A stretch of DNA of 64,000 nt. Origin: Sialis fuliginosa. Lineage: Eukaryota > Arthropoda > Insecta > Megaloptera > Sialidae. The position numbers and the translations under genes are program-made. Below are positions 23,690 through 34,931 of the stretch, piece by piece; the stretch's first letter is position 1, and the number at the start of each line of letters is the position of its first letter. The stretch is taken from contig OY540822.1 of the NCBI GenBank assembly GCA_961205875.1, forward strand, positions 1,180,501 to 1,244,500, given 5' to 3'. The notes under the pieces were generated by a model that made no database searches, was not told the origin of the DNA, and saw only the letters and a list, made by a program, of their open reading frames with translations.

Positions 23690-24955
23690 TAAGGGGGTTG
23701 TTTTTAATTAGTTTAATACACGGGACTCAAAAATCACTCAATACGCTTCTGTACAATTATTTTTAACTGACTAAATTATAAACAAGGTTTCTATATACAT
23801 ATGTGTATTTGTTGTTTTAACAATACGGGCCTAAAATATCACTTAATACATGCCTGAACTTTTTATTTCATTCTATTAAATTAAATAATAATATCTTATG
23901 TTTATATGCAGTATTTATTGTAAATATTGAATTTTTCTGTTTCGCTACTTATGGTATTCATTACAGAAAATCGTAAATATCTCGACTCCTGTGCTAGATA
24001 GAGGGTTGTTTTGCCCCCCATTCCTCTAGAATCCTATAGTATTTTTCCCGCCGGATCCAATGAGACCAGTTACAACCCTCCATCTGTGACAGGGGGTGAT
24101 TTGTGAGTTTTTTAATTAGTTTAATACACGGGCCTCAAAAATCACTCAATACGCTTCTGTATAATTATTTTTAACTGACTAAATTATAAACAAGGTTTCT
24201 ATATACATATGTGTATTTGTTGTTTTAACAATACGGGCCTAAAATATCACTTAATACATGCCTGAACTTTGTATTTCATTCTATTAAATTACATAATAAT
24301 ATCTTATGTTTATATGCAGTATTTATTGTAAATATTGAATTTTTCTGTTTCGCTACTTATGGTATTCATTACAGAAAATCGTAAATATCTCGACTCCTGT
24401 GCTAGATAGAGGGTTGTTTTGCCCCCCATTCCCCTAGAATCCTATAGTATTTTTCCCGCCGGATCCAATGAGACCAGTTACAACCCTCCATCTGTGACAG
24501 GGGGCGATTTGTGAGTTTATTAATTAGTTTAATACACGGGTCTCAAAAATCACTCAATACGCTTCTGTACAATTATTTTTAACTGACTAAATTATAAACA
24601 AGGTTTCTATATACATATGTGTATTTGTTGTTTTAACAATACGGGCCTAAAATATCACTTAATACATGCCTGAACTTTTTATTTCATTCTATTAAATTAA
24701 ATAATAATATCTTATGTTTATATGCAGTATTTATTGTAAATATTGAGTTTTTCTGTTTCGCTACTTATGGTATTCATTACAGAAAATCGTAAATATCTCG
24801 ACTCCTGTGCTAGATAGAGGGTTGTTTTGCCCCCCATTCCCCTAGAATCCTATAGTATTTTTCCCGCCGGATCCAATGAGACCAGTTACAACCCTCCATC
24901 TGTGACAAGGGGCGAGTTGTGAGTTTATTAATTAGTTTAATACACGGGTCTCAAT
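23690..24955 (-). repeat. Three 408-bp tandem units, Foldback right arm
   Basis: Reverse complements of the left-arm units, with only scattered substitutions, showing the arms are recent or homogenised copies. Confidence 0.9.
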
Positions 24956-25225
24956 AATTACTCAATACGCTTCTGTACATTTTTTTTAATTGTTTAAATA
25001 ATAAATAAGGTTTATATATATTATTTATATGTAATGTGTATTTATTATTTTAATAATTTGGGCCTAAAATCTAACTTAATACGCATCTGTACATTTTTTT
25101 TAATTGATAAAATTAGAAAACAAGGTTTCTATATAATAATATATTATATAATATTTTCATAATTGATTTGACCTTAATACGTATAAGAAAGTCCAGTGGA
25201 GTCTGTGACAATAATAATACATAAA

Positions 25226-25597
25226 TTGTTTTACGATAAATTGTTTTACGATAAATTGCTCTACGATAAATTGTTTTACGATAAATTGTTTTACGATAAA
25301 TTGTTTTACGATAAATTGTTTTACGATAAATTGTTCTACGATAAATTGTTTTACGATAAATTGTTCATACGGTAAATTGTCCATACGATAAATTGTTCTT
25401 ACGATAAATTGTTTTACGATAAATTGTTCTTACGGTAAATTGTCCATACGATAAATTGTTCTTACGATAAATTGTTTTACGATAAATTGTTCTTACGGTA
25501 AATTGTTCATACGATAAATTGTTCGTTCGGTAAATTGTTTTACGATGAACTGTTTACGATAAACTGTTTTACGATAAACTGTTTACGATAAATTGAC
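25226..25597 (-). repeat. Foldback right minisatellite
   Basis: Tandem TACGATAAATTG units, the inverted counterpart of the left minisatellite. The open frame across it is again a repeat artefact. Confidence 0.9.
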
Positions 25598-25771
25598 CGC
25601 AAATCCTTTATTTGATACATGGAGAAATGATTTAAATATTATAATAATCAAATGGGAGGAGCCTACTAAGTTTGTGATAAACGAAAATGAATACAAATGC
25701 AAGACCATTAATGCAGGAGACTGTACCTACAGTTTTTAACTATATACAATTTTTATTATTTCAGAATTAAA

Positions 25772-26239
25772 ATGGATTGTGGTGATATCGACTGCCAGAT
25801 AGTATCGGTGACCATCGGTACACAAACCGAGGAAGATGTCGGTTTGTGTAACCGATGCCATCGAGTATTGGCCGAGGATTCCGTGGCTTCAACTGAAGCC
25901 GAAGCAGTAGTGTCGACCTCGGAGATGATGACGACATCACAGCAGTCGATTTTTAATGCATTATTCGATGTGTACGGGGAAAATTCTTCTTCGATATCGA
26001 CATGCCAGACTCCGCATTTGGTGACATTGGCGGAGTTCTTGGGGCACGTTGTCGAAGAAGACGTCCCCGTAACCATCGAAGATCTTATGTTGACGACCCC
26101 TTTCCAAGAAACTGTGGTGGTAGAACCAGATAAGCGGTTAGATAACCCCAGTTATTCACCATTATCGATTGACGATGATTTCGATTGTGGTAGTGACTGG
26201 GAGTTTGACGACGACGGTATGGTGAAGGTAAATCAATAG
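25772..26239 (+). CDS. Orphan acidic protein, 155 aa, with a TQT (possible dynein light-chain) motif
   Basis: The complete frame from ATG to TAG encodes an acidic, Ser/Thr-rich protein I do not recognise. Visible points are IGTQTEED at residues ~16-23, the core of the TQT motif bound by LC8 dynein light chains; a CNRCH cysteine pair at ~27-31; and a strongly acidic C-terminus (IDDDFDCGSDWEFDDDG). No signal peptide or membrane segment. A polypyrimidine-TTTCAG acceptor ends at 25764, seven bases before ATGGA, so the leader is probably spliced. AATAAA occurs at 26310. The codons are visibly more GC-rich than all neighbouring DNA, hinting at selection or foreign origin. It lies between a Foldback-bearing element and a broken orphan frame. 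Confidence 0.6.
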   Translation: MDCGDIDCQIVSVTIGTQTEEDVGLCNRCHRVLAEDSVASTEAEAVVSTSEMMTTSQQSIFNALFDVYGENSSSISTCQTPHLVTLAEFLGHVVEEDVPVTIEDLMLTTPFQETVVVEPDKRLDNPSYSPLSIDDDFDCGSDWEFDDDGMVKVNQ

Positions 26240-26979
26240 ATATTACCACTACCACCACAGTTGTTTTATGTATATATGTATAAATAATATTAATATGTAT
26301 TTTAGTATAAATAAATAATAACAAAAATAAATTCTTTTTTAATTTATTCAGTACCTTGTTTCTAATTATAATTGAAATGGTTAGACTTACCCCAACAATT
26401 GATAGTTTTGGGTTTACACAAAACATATTTAAACTTGACTGATTCATACACATATACACAACACATAACAGCATATACACTACACCTGTTTGAAATTTTA
26501 GTTTTCTACAACATCATCATTAATTAATCACTTGATCCATGTTTTAATCACAGATATATATCCACACATTCAAACACACATACACACACATATATAAAAA
26601 CTTTAGTATTCCGTAACACCATTATATGATATTATATTCGATATACAAAAGTAAGTATACGATATATCCAATTATATAATAATAAAATATTGACTGGGTT
26701 TTATAAGTTGTACGAATTAAATTCAAATATTATTGAGTTTGTGTTATGTACATATAATATAATCATACTCGGAATTAAATTTATCTCCGTCTACATGGTA
26801 ACATTACCGTATCTAGAACGTAGTATCGAGTTTTGTCTTTCAATTTTAATAAATTATTATTATTATAAGCTTCTTTTTTTATTTTATTTTAGATCCTCGA
26901 TATATTGGTGTTTATATAAGTTGATATAATTCAACTATAATGAAATTTTATTTTATAATTATAAAGTTAGGTAGTTATT
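26240..26979. other. 3' flank of the 155-aa gene, AT-rich spacer
   Basis: It holds AATAAA signals (from 26310), short ACACA/TATACA runs at 26450-26600, and a TTTTATTTTAG acceptor-like site near 26892. No bounded element was seen. Confidence 0.5.
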
Positions 26980-27503
26980 ATGGATCAGACACTTGGTTCA
27001 TTGTTGTCGGAATATAGCGTATCACCTATCTTAAAATATCAAGTGCGGTTATTCTATAAAGATTTGAAAATGTGTATTTCTTGGAATGATTACAATACTG
27101 TGAAGGAATTTTTATCAGATCGCTCTGGAATAATAGATGAAAGTTTTATAATATATGCTTCTCATTGGAACACCTCTAGAGATATTTTTGTTTTATTATA
27201 TGAGTCTTTACAACTGAAAGAATCCGACAAGATTTTCAAAATACTGTGTAGTTGTTTGAAAATTACATTGTTGTATGCTAGTCCCGAGATCTTAAAAATT
27301 ATTTTCAACATACATAGCTAGTGAAAATAATGTAACGTTAATATTTGACCCTGTTAAGAACGATAAAGATAAGATTGCTTGGAAATGGATTCTGGAAAAT
27401 ATTGAAAATTCTAAAAACAACCGAAGAATTGGAATACGATGCTGTGGTGATTCCTCGCCATGGCCTAGTGATTATATACATGGCTGATTCTCAAAAAAAG
27501 TAG
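26980..27503 (+). pseudogene. Orphan gene with two apparent frameshifts
   Basis: An ATG frame of 113 codons (start MDQTLGSLLSEYSVSPILKY) has protein-like composition and ends at 27321. Coding character continues without a break in a second frame (ASENNVTLIFDPVKNDKDKI, then AWKWILENIEN). It then moves to a third (KTTEELEYDAVVIPRHGLVI) ending in TAG at 27503. Two indels, near 27300 and 27405, would explain this. The helical heptad-like spacing around CISWNDYNTVKEFL recalls degenerate ankyrin-type repeats, but I cannot assign a family. An AG acceptor ends nine bases before ATGGA, as for the ankyrin gene at 54681. Confidence 0.45.
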
Positions 27504-28281
27504 AAAAATGATTTTGTTTTATTGGGTTTTTTTTTTTAATAATGTACAATTTCTTTCGTAAATATAATAAAACATAGGGTAATTTTCTGAAGGGTTATAG
27601 TGGTCCCCAATATTTTTGACTTTAAAGGGGGTTAAAACAAAAATTCAAAAGTGAGGATATGATAGCTTAGTGTATTAGTGAGGGAATGATCACTTTGTGA
27701 GGGAATGACGAGCGAAAATGTAAATTTGGATAATAATACTTTAAAACAATTTCAACACTCAGCCCTTTCGCCATATTTATTTTTTAATGTCAGTATTGCC
27801 ACATTATAAAAACAATAACACTGCGTTCAGATAGATTTAAAATTACGGTCTAATTTCACTGTTATAGAAATTGTGAGGGAATGATTCGTTTTTTAAGGAC
27901 ATACTTGTAAATTTATTTTCTGTTTTTTTCTGTTTGTGTTTTACTTACTGTTGTACATTTTTAAATAGAGAATATTGTTATAAATGAATAAATAATAAGT
28001 TATTAAACACATTCTAGAAAACTTTTCGAAACAAATTAGAAATGTATTTAAATTTGGTGGTTGGGACACAGTGAGGGAATGATTTTTGAGGTATAAATTT
28101 TAATATATTTTGACAATTTATAATAACTGAAATAAAATTAATATACAATTTGGTACACCTAGTGATGTAGTTTCATAAGAGAATCTCCTTAACTTGAATT
28201 TTCGATCTCGTTTTATAGAAATCAAAAAGGACAACAATTTAGATTTTTTTTGAGAATTAGCCACGTATGTATGTGATTATA
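27504..28281. other. AT-rich spacer with four GTGAGGGAATGA words
   Basis: GTGAGGGAATGA recurs near 27680, 27698, 27867 and 28070 in otherwise AT-rich DNA. No gene was recognised. Confidence 0.5.
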
Positions 28282-28852
28282 CACTCACGGAAAAAATTAA
28301 AGGACCACTTTTATTTTTCGAAAAAATTGCTCATTTTCTAAGTAATGCCGATAGGTCAAATATGATCCTTTTTTTACTTATAGGATATGAAAATTGAAGG
28401 AAATTATATCATCTTTTCGAATTTGGGGGTATTTTTGTGTTTTTAAACTTATTTTTGTGACAAAATCGCGGTTTAATAAAAAATAAAAAAATTAATTTTT
28501 TTTCGCAATTTTGATAGTTACCCACGGGGATGTTAAAATTTTTTTTTTTAATTTCAAGGCAACCATTTTGTAGGAAATTTTTTCAGCTTTAAATCACTTC
28601 TTCAAATTTGTTTTATAATTTTTTGTTGTCGCGATATTTGAGTTTGAATGAAAAAAGTACCAAAAAGTTTTAAACGACCATAAAGGGCCTAATGTTGGTC
28701 GCACAGAAAAGAAAAAAAAGAATATTAAAGCTTAAATAATCACCTATTATCTAGTAGAATTTAAAAAGTGTTTAATTGTAACTTAACCCTTCAAATACGA
28801 AAAACAAAACAATGTTCGAATTTAAATAATCCTGTAAAAATAACCTTTTTTA

Positions 28853-29849
28853 GGTTTCCGTAGAAAACTAGGAAACCTTATAGTTTCGCCATGTCCGTCC
28901 GTCCGTCCGTCCGCCCGTCCTCAAAAATTTTAAGCCGATTAAGATGAAATTTGGTATACAGACGAAGACTGATAACCCAAAAACAGAAATGATAATATTT
29001 TTGAAAAAAAAATTTTTTGGATCCCCTTTCCATAGACTGAAAAGTATTTTAAAAAAAAAATTTTCACTTAATCCATTACGTGGGGAGTCTTTAGATAGGT
29101 CTCCTAAAATGCAATAAAAAATGCAATATGACATTTTGATTTTAACCCTTCAATCACGATATAATTGCGTTCAAAGTCGTAATAAAAGCGTCCCCCCCAC
29201 CCTAATTTCTAAACTATCAATTTAAAAAATCTGAAAAAATTCATGAATGTAGCCTTTAATTAGTACTTCCACTGAAAATTATAACGAATACTGTCAAAAT
29301 TATTTTGGCCCCCACTCCCATTGACTGAAAAATGAACTCACAATTTTTTGTTCACATATCCCATTGAATGTGCTGTCATTGGATAGGTATCCTAAAATGC
29401 AACAAAAAATGTTAAATGATCTTTCGATTTTAACCCTTCAGTCACGATATATTTGCATTTAAATGTCGTTATCAGAGCGTCCCCCCCACCCTAATTTCTA
29501 AACTATCTATTCAAAAAATCTGAAAAAAATTCAGAATATAGCTTTGAGTTAGTACTTTCACTGAAAATTATAACGAACACTGTCAAAATTATTTTGGACC
29601 CCCTCCCATAGACTGAAAATTGTTCTCAAATTTTTTTTCACTTAACCCATTGAGTGTGGTATCTTTAGATAGGTCTCCTAAAATGCAACAAAAAATGTTA
29701 TATAACCTTTTGATTTTAACCCTTCAGTCACGATATATTTGCATTTAAATGTCGTTATCAGAGCGTCCGTTGAAATAATTCTTGTTTATAAATCGTAATG
29801 ACTACGGAAACCTATCATGTGCGTGCCCAACACGCACTTGGCCATTTTA
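28853..29849 (+). mobile_element. Helentron-like non-autonomous element (TTTCCGTAG family)
   Basis: It starts GGTTTCCGTAG. The complement CTACGGAAACC lies ~40 bp before the 3' end, followed by a perfect hairpin GTGCGTG-CCCAA-CACGCAC and TTGGCCATTTTA. Subterminal inverted repeat plus 3' hairpin is the Helentron/HINE layout. The empty site in the right arm of the host palindrome (near 31045) reads CCTTTTTTAATCATAG, consistent with insertion in a T-run or a TTTA duplication. Internally it has three diverged copies of a ~275-bp unit containing CCCCCCCACCCTAATTTCTA or close variants. Confidence 0.75.
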
Positions 29850-30661
29850 TTTAATCATAGATCTAATGTTTAAAATGTATCCAGAAATTAAGTTCTATCA
29901 AAGAATATGAAAATTAGACTTATTACCTTCTATGTGAACAAAGATTCCAGAAAAAATCTTTTAATTTGGCTGAGAAATTGCATTTTGAATTTTTTGTATA
30001 CGTTTAGGACTTGACCGTACTTTATATAACAAGTTTTTCTTTGGGATTTTTTTTTCGAAAAAAAAATCAATTTTTGAGAAAAATTGTAAGAGGGAGAAAG
30101 TTTTTCTTTCTTGTTAAAGAATATTAATAATTTTTTTCAGATGTTTTATATCAATATTGTGGGATCAAGTTTATTTTTAGCTGAGAAAATTTACTACATC
30201 CCAGTGTGAAATTTCTATAACTGCAAATAAATATTTAATTTTTTTTAGTCAACTACGTGTGGACAAAAAAAAATTCAGTTACTTTGAACGAATAAGCGTG
30301 AAATTTCAATGAAAATTAATTTAACTGTCGAAATCAATAGTCTTTCATATGTACGTTGTTGAACGTTTTTTCATGACCACACGCAGTTGACTAAAAATTG
30401 AAATTTTTTGCAAAAATGGAAGTTTCACACGGGGATGTATGATTTTTTTTTTAATTCCATGATATTCATCATTTAGTAAATTTTCTCAGCTTTAAAATGC
30501 TTCTTAAATAATGATTGTCACATTTTTTGATGCCGAAATATTCAAGTTTGAATGAAAAAGTACCTTATTAAAAATAAACTTGATCCCACAATATTGATAT
30601 AAAACATCTGAAAAAAATTATGAATATTCTTTAACAAGAAAGAAAAACTTTTTCCCTCTTA

Positions 30662-30800
30662 TGCCGTGTTCAGACCGAAAAAACAAAACAACAACATCGT
30701 GTCTTTTTGACAAAAGTGCAATAAAGCCTATGCATTTTTAAATACGACGTGTTTTCAAACACCGTGTTGCTGTTTTGTTTTCTTTGGTGTGAACACCGCA
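30662..30800. mobile_element. 139-bp MITE, TTA duplication (Harbinger-like)
   Basis: Termini TGCCGTGTTCAGACC and GGTGTGAACACCGCA are flanked by TTA on both sides. The opposite arm of the host palindrome (near 30084) carries the uninterrupted CTCTTACAATTTTTC. A three-base TTA duplication is typical of PIF/Harbinger MITEs; the family is inferred from that. Confidence 0.8.
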
Positions 30801-31597
30801 TTACAATTTTTCTCAAAAATTGAATGTTTTTTGAAAAAAAAAAATCACAAAGAAAAACTTGTTATAAAGAGTACGGTCAAGTCCTAAACGTATACAAAAA
30901 ATTCAAAATGCAATTTCTTAGCCAAATTAAAAGATTTCTACTGAAATCTTTGTTCACATAGAAGGTAATAAGTATAATTTTCATATTATTTGATAGAACT
31001 TAATTTCTGGATACATTTTAAACATTAGGTCTATGATTAAAAAAGGTTATTTTTACAGGGTTTTTTAAATTCGAACATTGTTTTGTTTTTCGTGTTTGAA
31101 GGGTTAAGTTAAAATAATTTTTTTTTAAATGCTACTAAACAATAGGTGATTATTTAAGCTTTAATATTATTTTTTTTTATTTTCTGTGCGACCAACATTA
31201 GGCCATTTAAAACTTTTTGGTACTTATTTCATTCAAACTCGAATATCGCGACACCAAAAAATTATAAAACATATTTGAAAAAGCGTTTTAAAGCGGAAAA
31301 AATTTCCTACCAAACGGTTATCTTGAAATTTTAGAAAAAAAATTTTACATCCCCGTGGGCATCTTTCAAAATTGCAAAAAAAATCAATTTTTTTATTTTT
31401 TATTAAACCGCGATTTGGTCACAAAAATAAGTTTAATAACACAAAAATACCCCTAAAATCGAAAAGATAATAAAATTTCCTTCAATTTTCATATCCTATA
31501 AGTAAAAAAACGATCATATTTGACCTATCGGCATTACTTTGAAAATGAGCAATTTTTTCGAAAAATAAAAGTGGTCCTTTAATTTTTTCCGTGAGTG

Positions 31598-32349
31598 TAT
31601 TATTATTTTCATTACATTTGTATGTTCCACATATGTTCTAAATAGTGTTATTTAAAAATATTTTAATTTATGTCATTTATAACAATAAAATACTTCTTTT
31701 GTTTTTATAGCTAACAGATGAATTCAAAATAAAATGTTTTCGTATTATCAACATAAATATGAATTTTTTGGCTAAAATTCTAAAATAACAGTCAATAATT
31801 GGAAATATGCTTTTAAACAAATGTATTAATATATGTAGTTTATGTAGTATATAAACCAATTTGACTTTCTTATAAGCATTTAAAGTGAATAATTCATAAT
31901 TTGATTTTGATCGTTCATTGCATCTAGATTTACAATATTTTTGACTCAGACTGTACGTGCCATACATCTTTAATTGAACATATATGTAACACCGGGTCCA
32001 ATGCGCTAGACCAAAGCAATTTTTTTTTTTTTGGTTTTAAAAGGCAATTTTTTTAATTGTTATGCCTTATATATTTTGAGTTTTTCGTTGTGCATATTCA
32101 AAGAATTTTTGTTAGCAAACTTGTTTTGGCTCATCACCAAAAAAAATCATAGATTTCATAGCGGGAGAGGGCCCGTTGAAAATCCTGGACTAGTGGCCCG
32201 GTTGTGTGTGAGGGGAGGGGGGGAGGGTAATTTAATTCTACAATTATTACACAGAACCACAAATTAATTTTCTAGTACTCGCTGCCAGGACCAGCTGTTT
32301 CGAATATCATATCAAGGTTTTGATCTAAAGTTTAAAATCAAAATTTATA
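31598..32349. other. Spacer with a GC-rich patch, no gene seen
   Basis: A GC-rich stretch at 32160-32230 (GAGAGGGCCCGTTGAAAATC, GGGGAGGGGGGGAGGG) stands out from the AT-rich background. No coding or RNA assignment can be supported. Confidence 0.45.
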
Positions 32350-34931
32350 AGGTAACGGCACCGGTCTTGGCAAGCACCCCAGTAATGGCAAATGTTTAAT
32401 TAAATGTCCTGAATTTGAAATATGTGATGATATTTGATTATAATCATTTCTGAATATTAATCTATGTATATTTAACTGTCTTACAGCGTGATTTGATGAC
32501 AATCGGCCAATAGGTGTCAAAATGGTGGACATTTAAACATCGCGGATCAGTCGAAATTTACGTAGTGTGTATTTTCTTATGTAAATGATTAGTGGAGCGA
32601 GTTTGATTATTAGTGATTTTTATGCTGCTTAAATTTTTTTTTTGAAGTGAAATTAATATGTTTCATTCTTGAACATATCTTAAAGATAAGGTCACCACTA
32701 AATTTAATTTTATTGTTCTAGGAGGGGTTTTGTGTTCAATAACCATTACTGGGTATTCATTTTTCACTAATACCCAGTAGTGGCAGCGATGTTTTCAAAT
32801 GTAGTTTTCATTACTAGGTGTGAAAAATGTTAAGCAGGCGGGTTGAAATTATTAATATATAGTGAATTATAATTCTAAAGATTAATTTGCAATTAACATA
32901 TTCAAATTAGGTCAGGTAAGTATTAAGGAAAATTTACGATTGATATTATTTTATGCAAAAATATATAAAAACATAAAGTCTTTAAGGTAATTGTTATGTT
33001 TGTTTGAATTGTTTAATGTACAAAAAAATATTGAATAATTAAGGCAGATCCGTATTAAGGAAGTAATTTAAATAATATTTTCTAAAAACTATATTCTATA
33101 GTTATAAGGTATGTTATATTGACATTATTTGAACAAATTATAATATGGAAAGTTTAGAGCAGGCCCGTATTAACGAAAATGTATAATATTTTATATTTAA
33201 AATATACAAAAATTTAAAGAAAAACTTAGACAGTTATGTTGATATAATTTAAATAAAATATAGAACTGTGCAGTTTAGGCAGGCCTGTATTAACGAAAAT
33301 TTACAAATGATTTTTATCGTAAAAAATACAAAAAAAGAAAAATTAATGATAGTTATGTTGGACGTACCCGCTTCGCTCGCGTTGTATAATTTTTTATACT
33401 TATTAACAGTAGAAATAATATTATTTTAAGATAGATATTGAAATATAATTTTTTTTATATTTTTTGCTTTTTATTCATTATAAGATACTGGCATAACATA
33501 TGTGATGTGAATTCATCATCAGAAGAAAGTGTGGTTAACATAAAGACGACTTTTAATTAACTTGCTTACTATAAATTTATAATTTATAAATTTTTATAAT
33601 TAATTGTTAGTTAAATACTTGCTTATTATTTGTGATTTATAATTTGTTAATTAAAAAAATAAATTTAATTGTGTAACTATCACACATGTGTTTTACTAAA
33701 GCATCTGCACAAATTATATTAGATAATATTAATTGTTATTTTTCTTAATACGCCCCTGACTCAAAAATCACAATATAACAACTGCGGATGGTAAACATGT
33801 TCATGTTTATATAATTTTTATGAAAAAATATTCATTATAAATTTTTCTTAATACGTGCCTGACTAAAATATTAATATATACATTTTTGGTTTAACTACAT
33901 CAATGCTATAACGGTTTCATTTTTATACAATTTTTATTAGAAAATATTAATTATAAATTCTTTTTAATACGTGCCTGGCTTAAATATACAATATGCATTA
34001 TTGGTTTAGTACATTTTTATCAGAAAATTTTCTAATTATAAATTGTTCTTAATACGTAGCTGACTAAAATATTCATATATACATTTTCAGTTTAACTACA
34101 TCAATGTCATAACTGTCATTGCTTAATTGTTTCATTTTTATATAGTTTTTATTGGAAAATATTAATTATGAATTCTTCTTAATACGTACCTGACTAAAAT
34201 ATTCATATATACATTTTCGTATTAACTACATTAATTCCATAACTTATTACTAAATGGTTTCGTTTTATACAGTTTTTATTGGAAAAATTAATTTTAAATT
34301 CTATTTAATACGTGCCTGGCTTAAATATTCAATATACATTATAAGTTTAATTACATAGATATAACAACTTCCATTGGTTAACATTTTCATTTTTAAACAA
34401 ATTTTATGAGAAAATACTAATTGTAAATTCTTCTTAATACGTGCCTGGCTTAAATATTCAATAACATTATCGGTTTAATTACATCGATATCAAAAGTTCC
34501 ATTGCTTAGTATTTAATTACTTATGATTTATTATTAAATATTAACTATAAATTTTACTTAATACGACCCTGCTCTAATTAAAAATGTAATCTATTTACTT
34601 ATTTATTTATTGTATGACATTTCATGATATTTACCTTTAGTTTAAAAAAAAAAATTTTATAACAAAGTACTAGAAATATCATTTTGCCATCACTGGGTTG
34701 CCATAACTGGTTTTACCTCTGCCACTACTGGAGAAAAAACATGATCAAAATAAAAGGCTATAATTTAAAGAAAAAAACTATATTTGCGGATTTTGGTAAT
34801 GAAATTGATTAAATAAAGAGTTACTTGTTTTATTAGTAACATGAGTTCATGAAAATTACAAAAAACAAGCTCATTAATCCAAAAAAACTGAAAACTTGCT
34901 CTTATAGTGGCCACCACTGGTGCCTTTACCT
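32350..34931 (-). mobile_element. AGGTAA-family TIR element, copy 2 (inverted)
   Basis: Reverse-complement copy of 14231-18272 lacking the Helitron. It starts AGGTAACGGCACCGGTCTTG and is flanked by TA on both sides. Compared with copy 1 it has ~137 extra bases near 34610-34740 that include GCCACTACTGG and GCCATAACTGG words. Both mirrored satellites are present (boxes at 32920-33300 and 33730-34590). No transposase. Confidence 0.8.
33730..34595 (-). repeat. ~127-bp satellite in AGGTAA copy 2
   Basis: Seven or eight TTAATACGTGCCTGACT-type boxes in one orientation, matching the array at 14459-15330 in complement. It is shortened by about one unit near 34000. Confidence 0.85.

Larger units (their letters stand above)
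21479..25605. mobile_element. Foldback-type element: 4.1-kb near-palindrome with 9-bp target duplication
   Basis: The two halves are inverted copies of each other. They start GGGTTCCGGTCAATTTATCG (left) and, in complement, GGATTTGCGGTCAATTTATC (right). Perfect direct repeats CTTTATTTG flank it (21470-21478 and 25606-25614). The uninterrupted host sequence survives near 43070, as the complement of ATCTGTCTTTGTTTGATACA, proving the insertion. Each arm has an outer ~17-bp minisatellite, then ~408-bp units, around a ~300-bp unique centre. Long TIRs made of tandem repeats with a 9-bp duplication match Drosophila FB elements (Mutator superfamily). No transposase is present. Confidence 0.85.
21195..25725. 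mobile_element. TACAGTC-TIR element interrupted by a Foldback element
   Basis: Ends are TACAGTCGCCTG and CAGGAGACTGTA, the same termini as the copy at 42973-45590. With the nested 4.1-kb Foldback and its duplication removed, ~395 bp remains. The TA in both termini may be a target duplication. No coding capacity. The right end lies 47 bases before the ATG of the 155-codon gene at 25772. Confidence 0.7.
28282..31597. mobile_element. Tc1/mariner-like palindromic element with two nested insertions
   Basis: Terminal repeats CACTCACGGAAAAAATTAAA continue into GGACCAC and are flanked by TA on each side. Arms of ~0.9 kb are inverted copies of each other around a ~400-bp centre that is itself partly self-complementary. 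The left arm is interrupted at 28853-29849 and the right arm at 30662-30800; in each case the opposite arm preserves the empty site. No transposase frame remains. TIR sequence and TA target indicate Tc1/mariner type. Confidence 0.8.

Noticed and set aside
26085..26480. 131-codon minus-strand frame overlapping the 3' end of the 155-aa gene
   Set aside because: Its composition becomes low-complexity outside the overlap, and the plus-strand gene with acceptor and poly-A signals explains the open frame.
14459..34595. Regularly spaced repeats considered as CRISPR-like arrays
   Set aside because: The spacing DNA is itself conserved AT-rich satellite, the box is degenerate, and the context is eukaryotic transposons; not a CRISPR.
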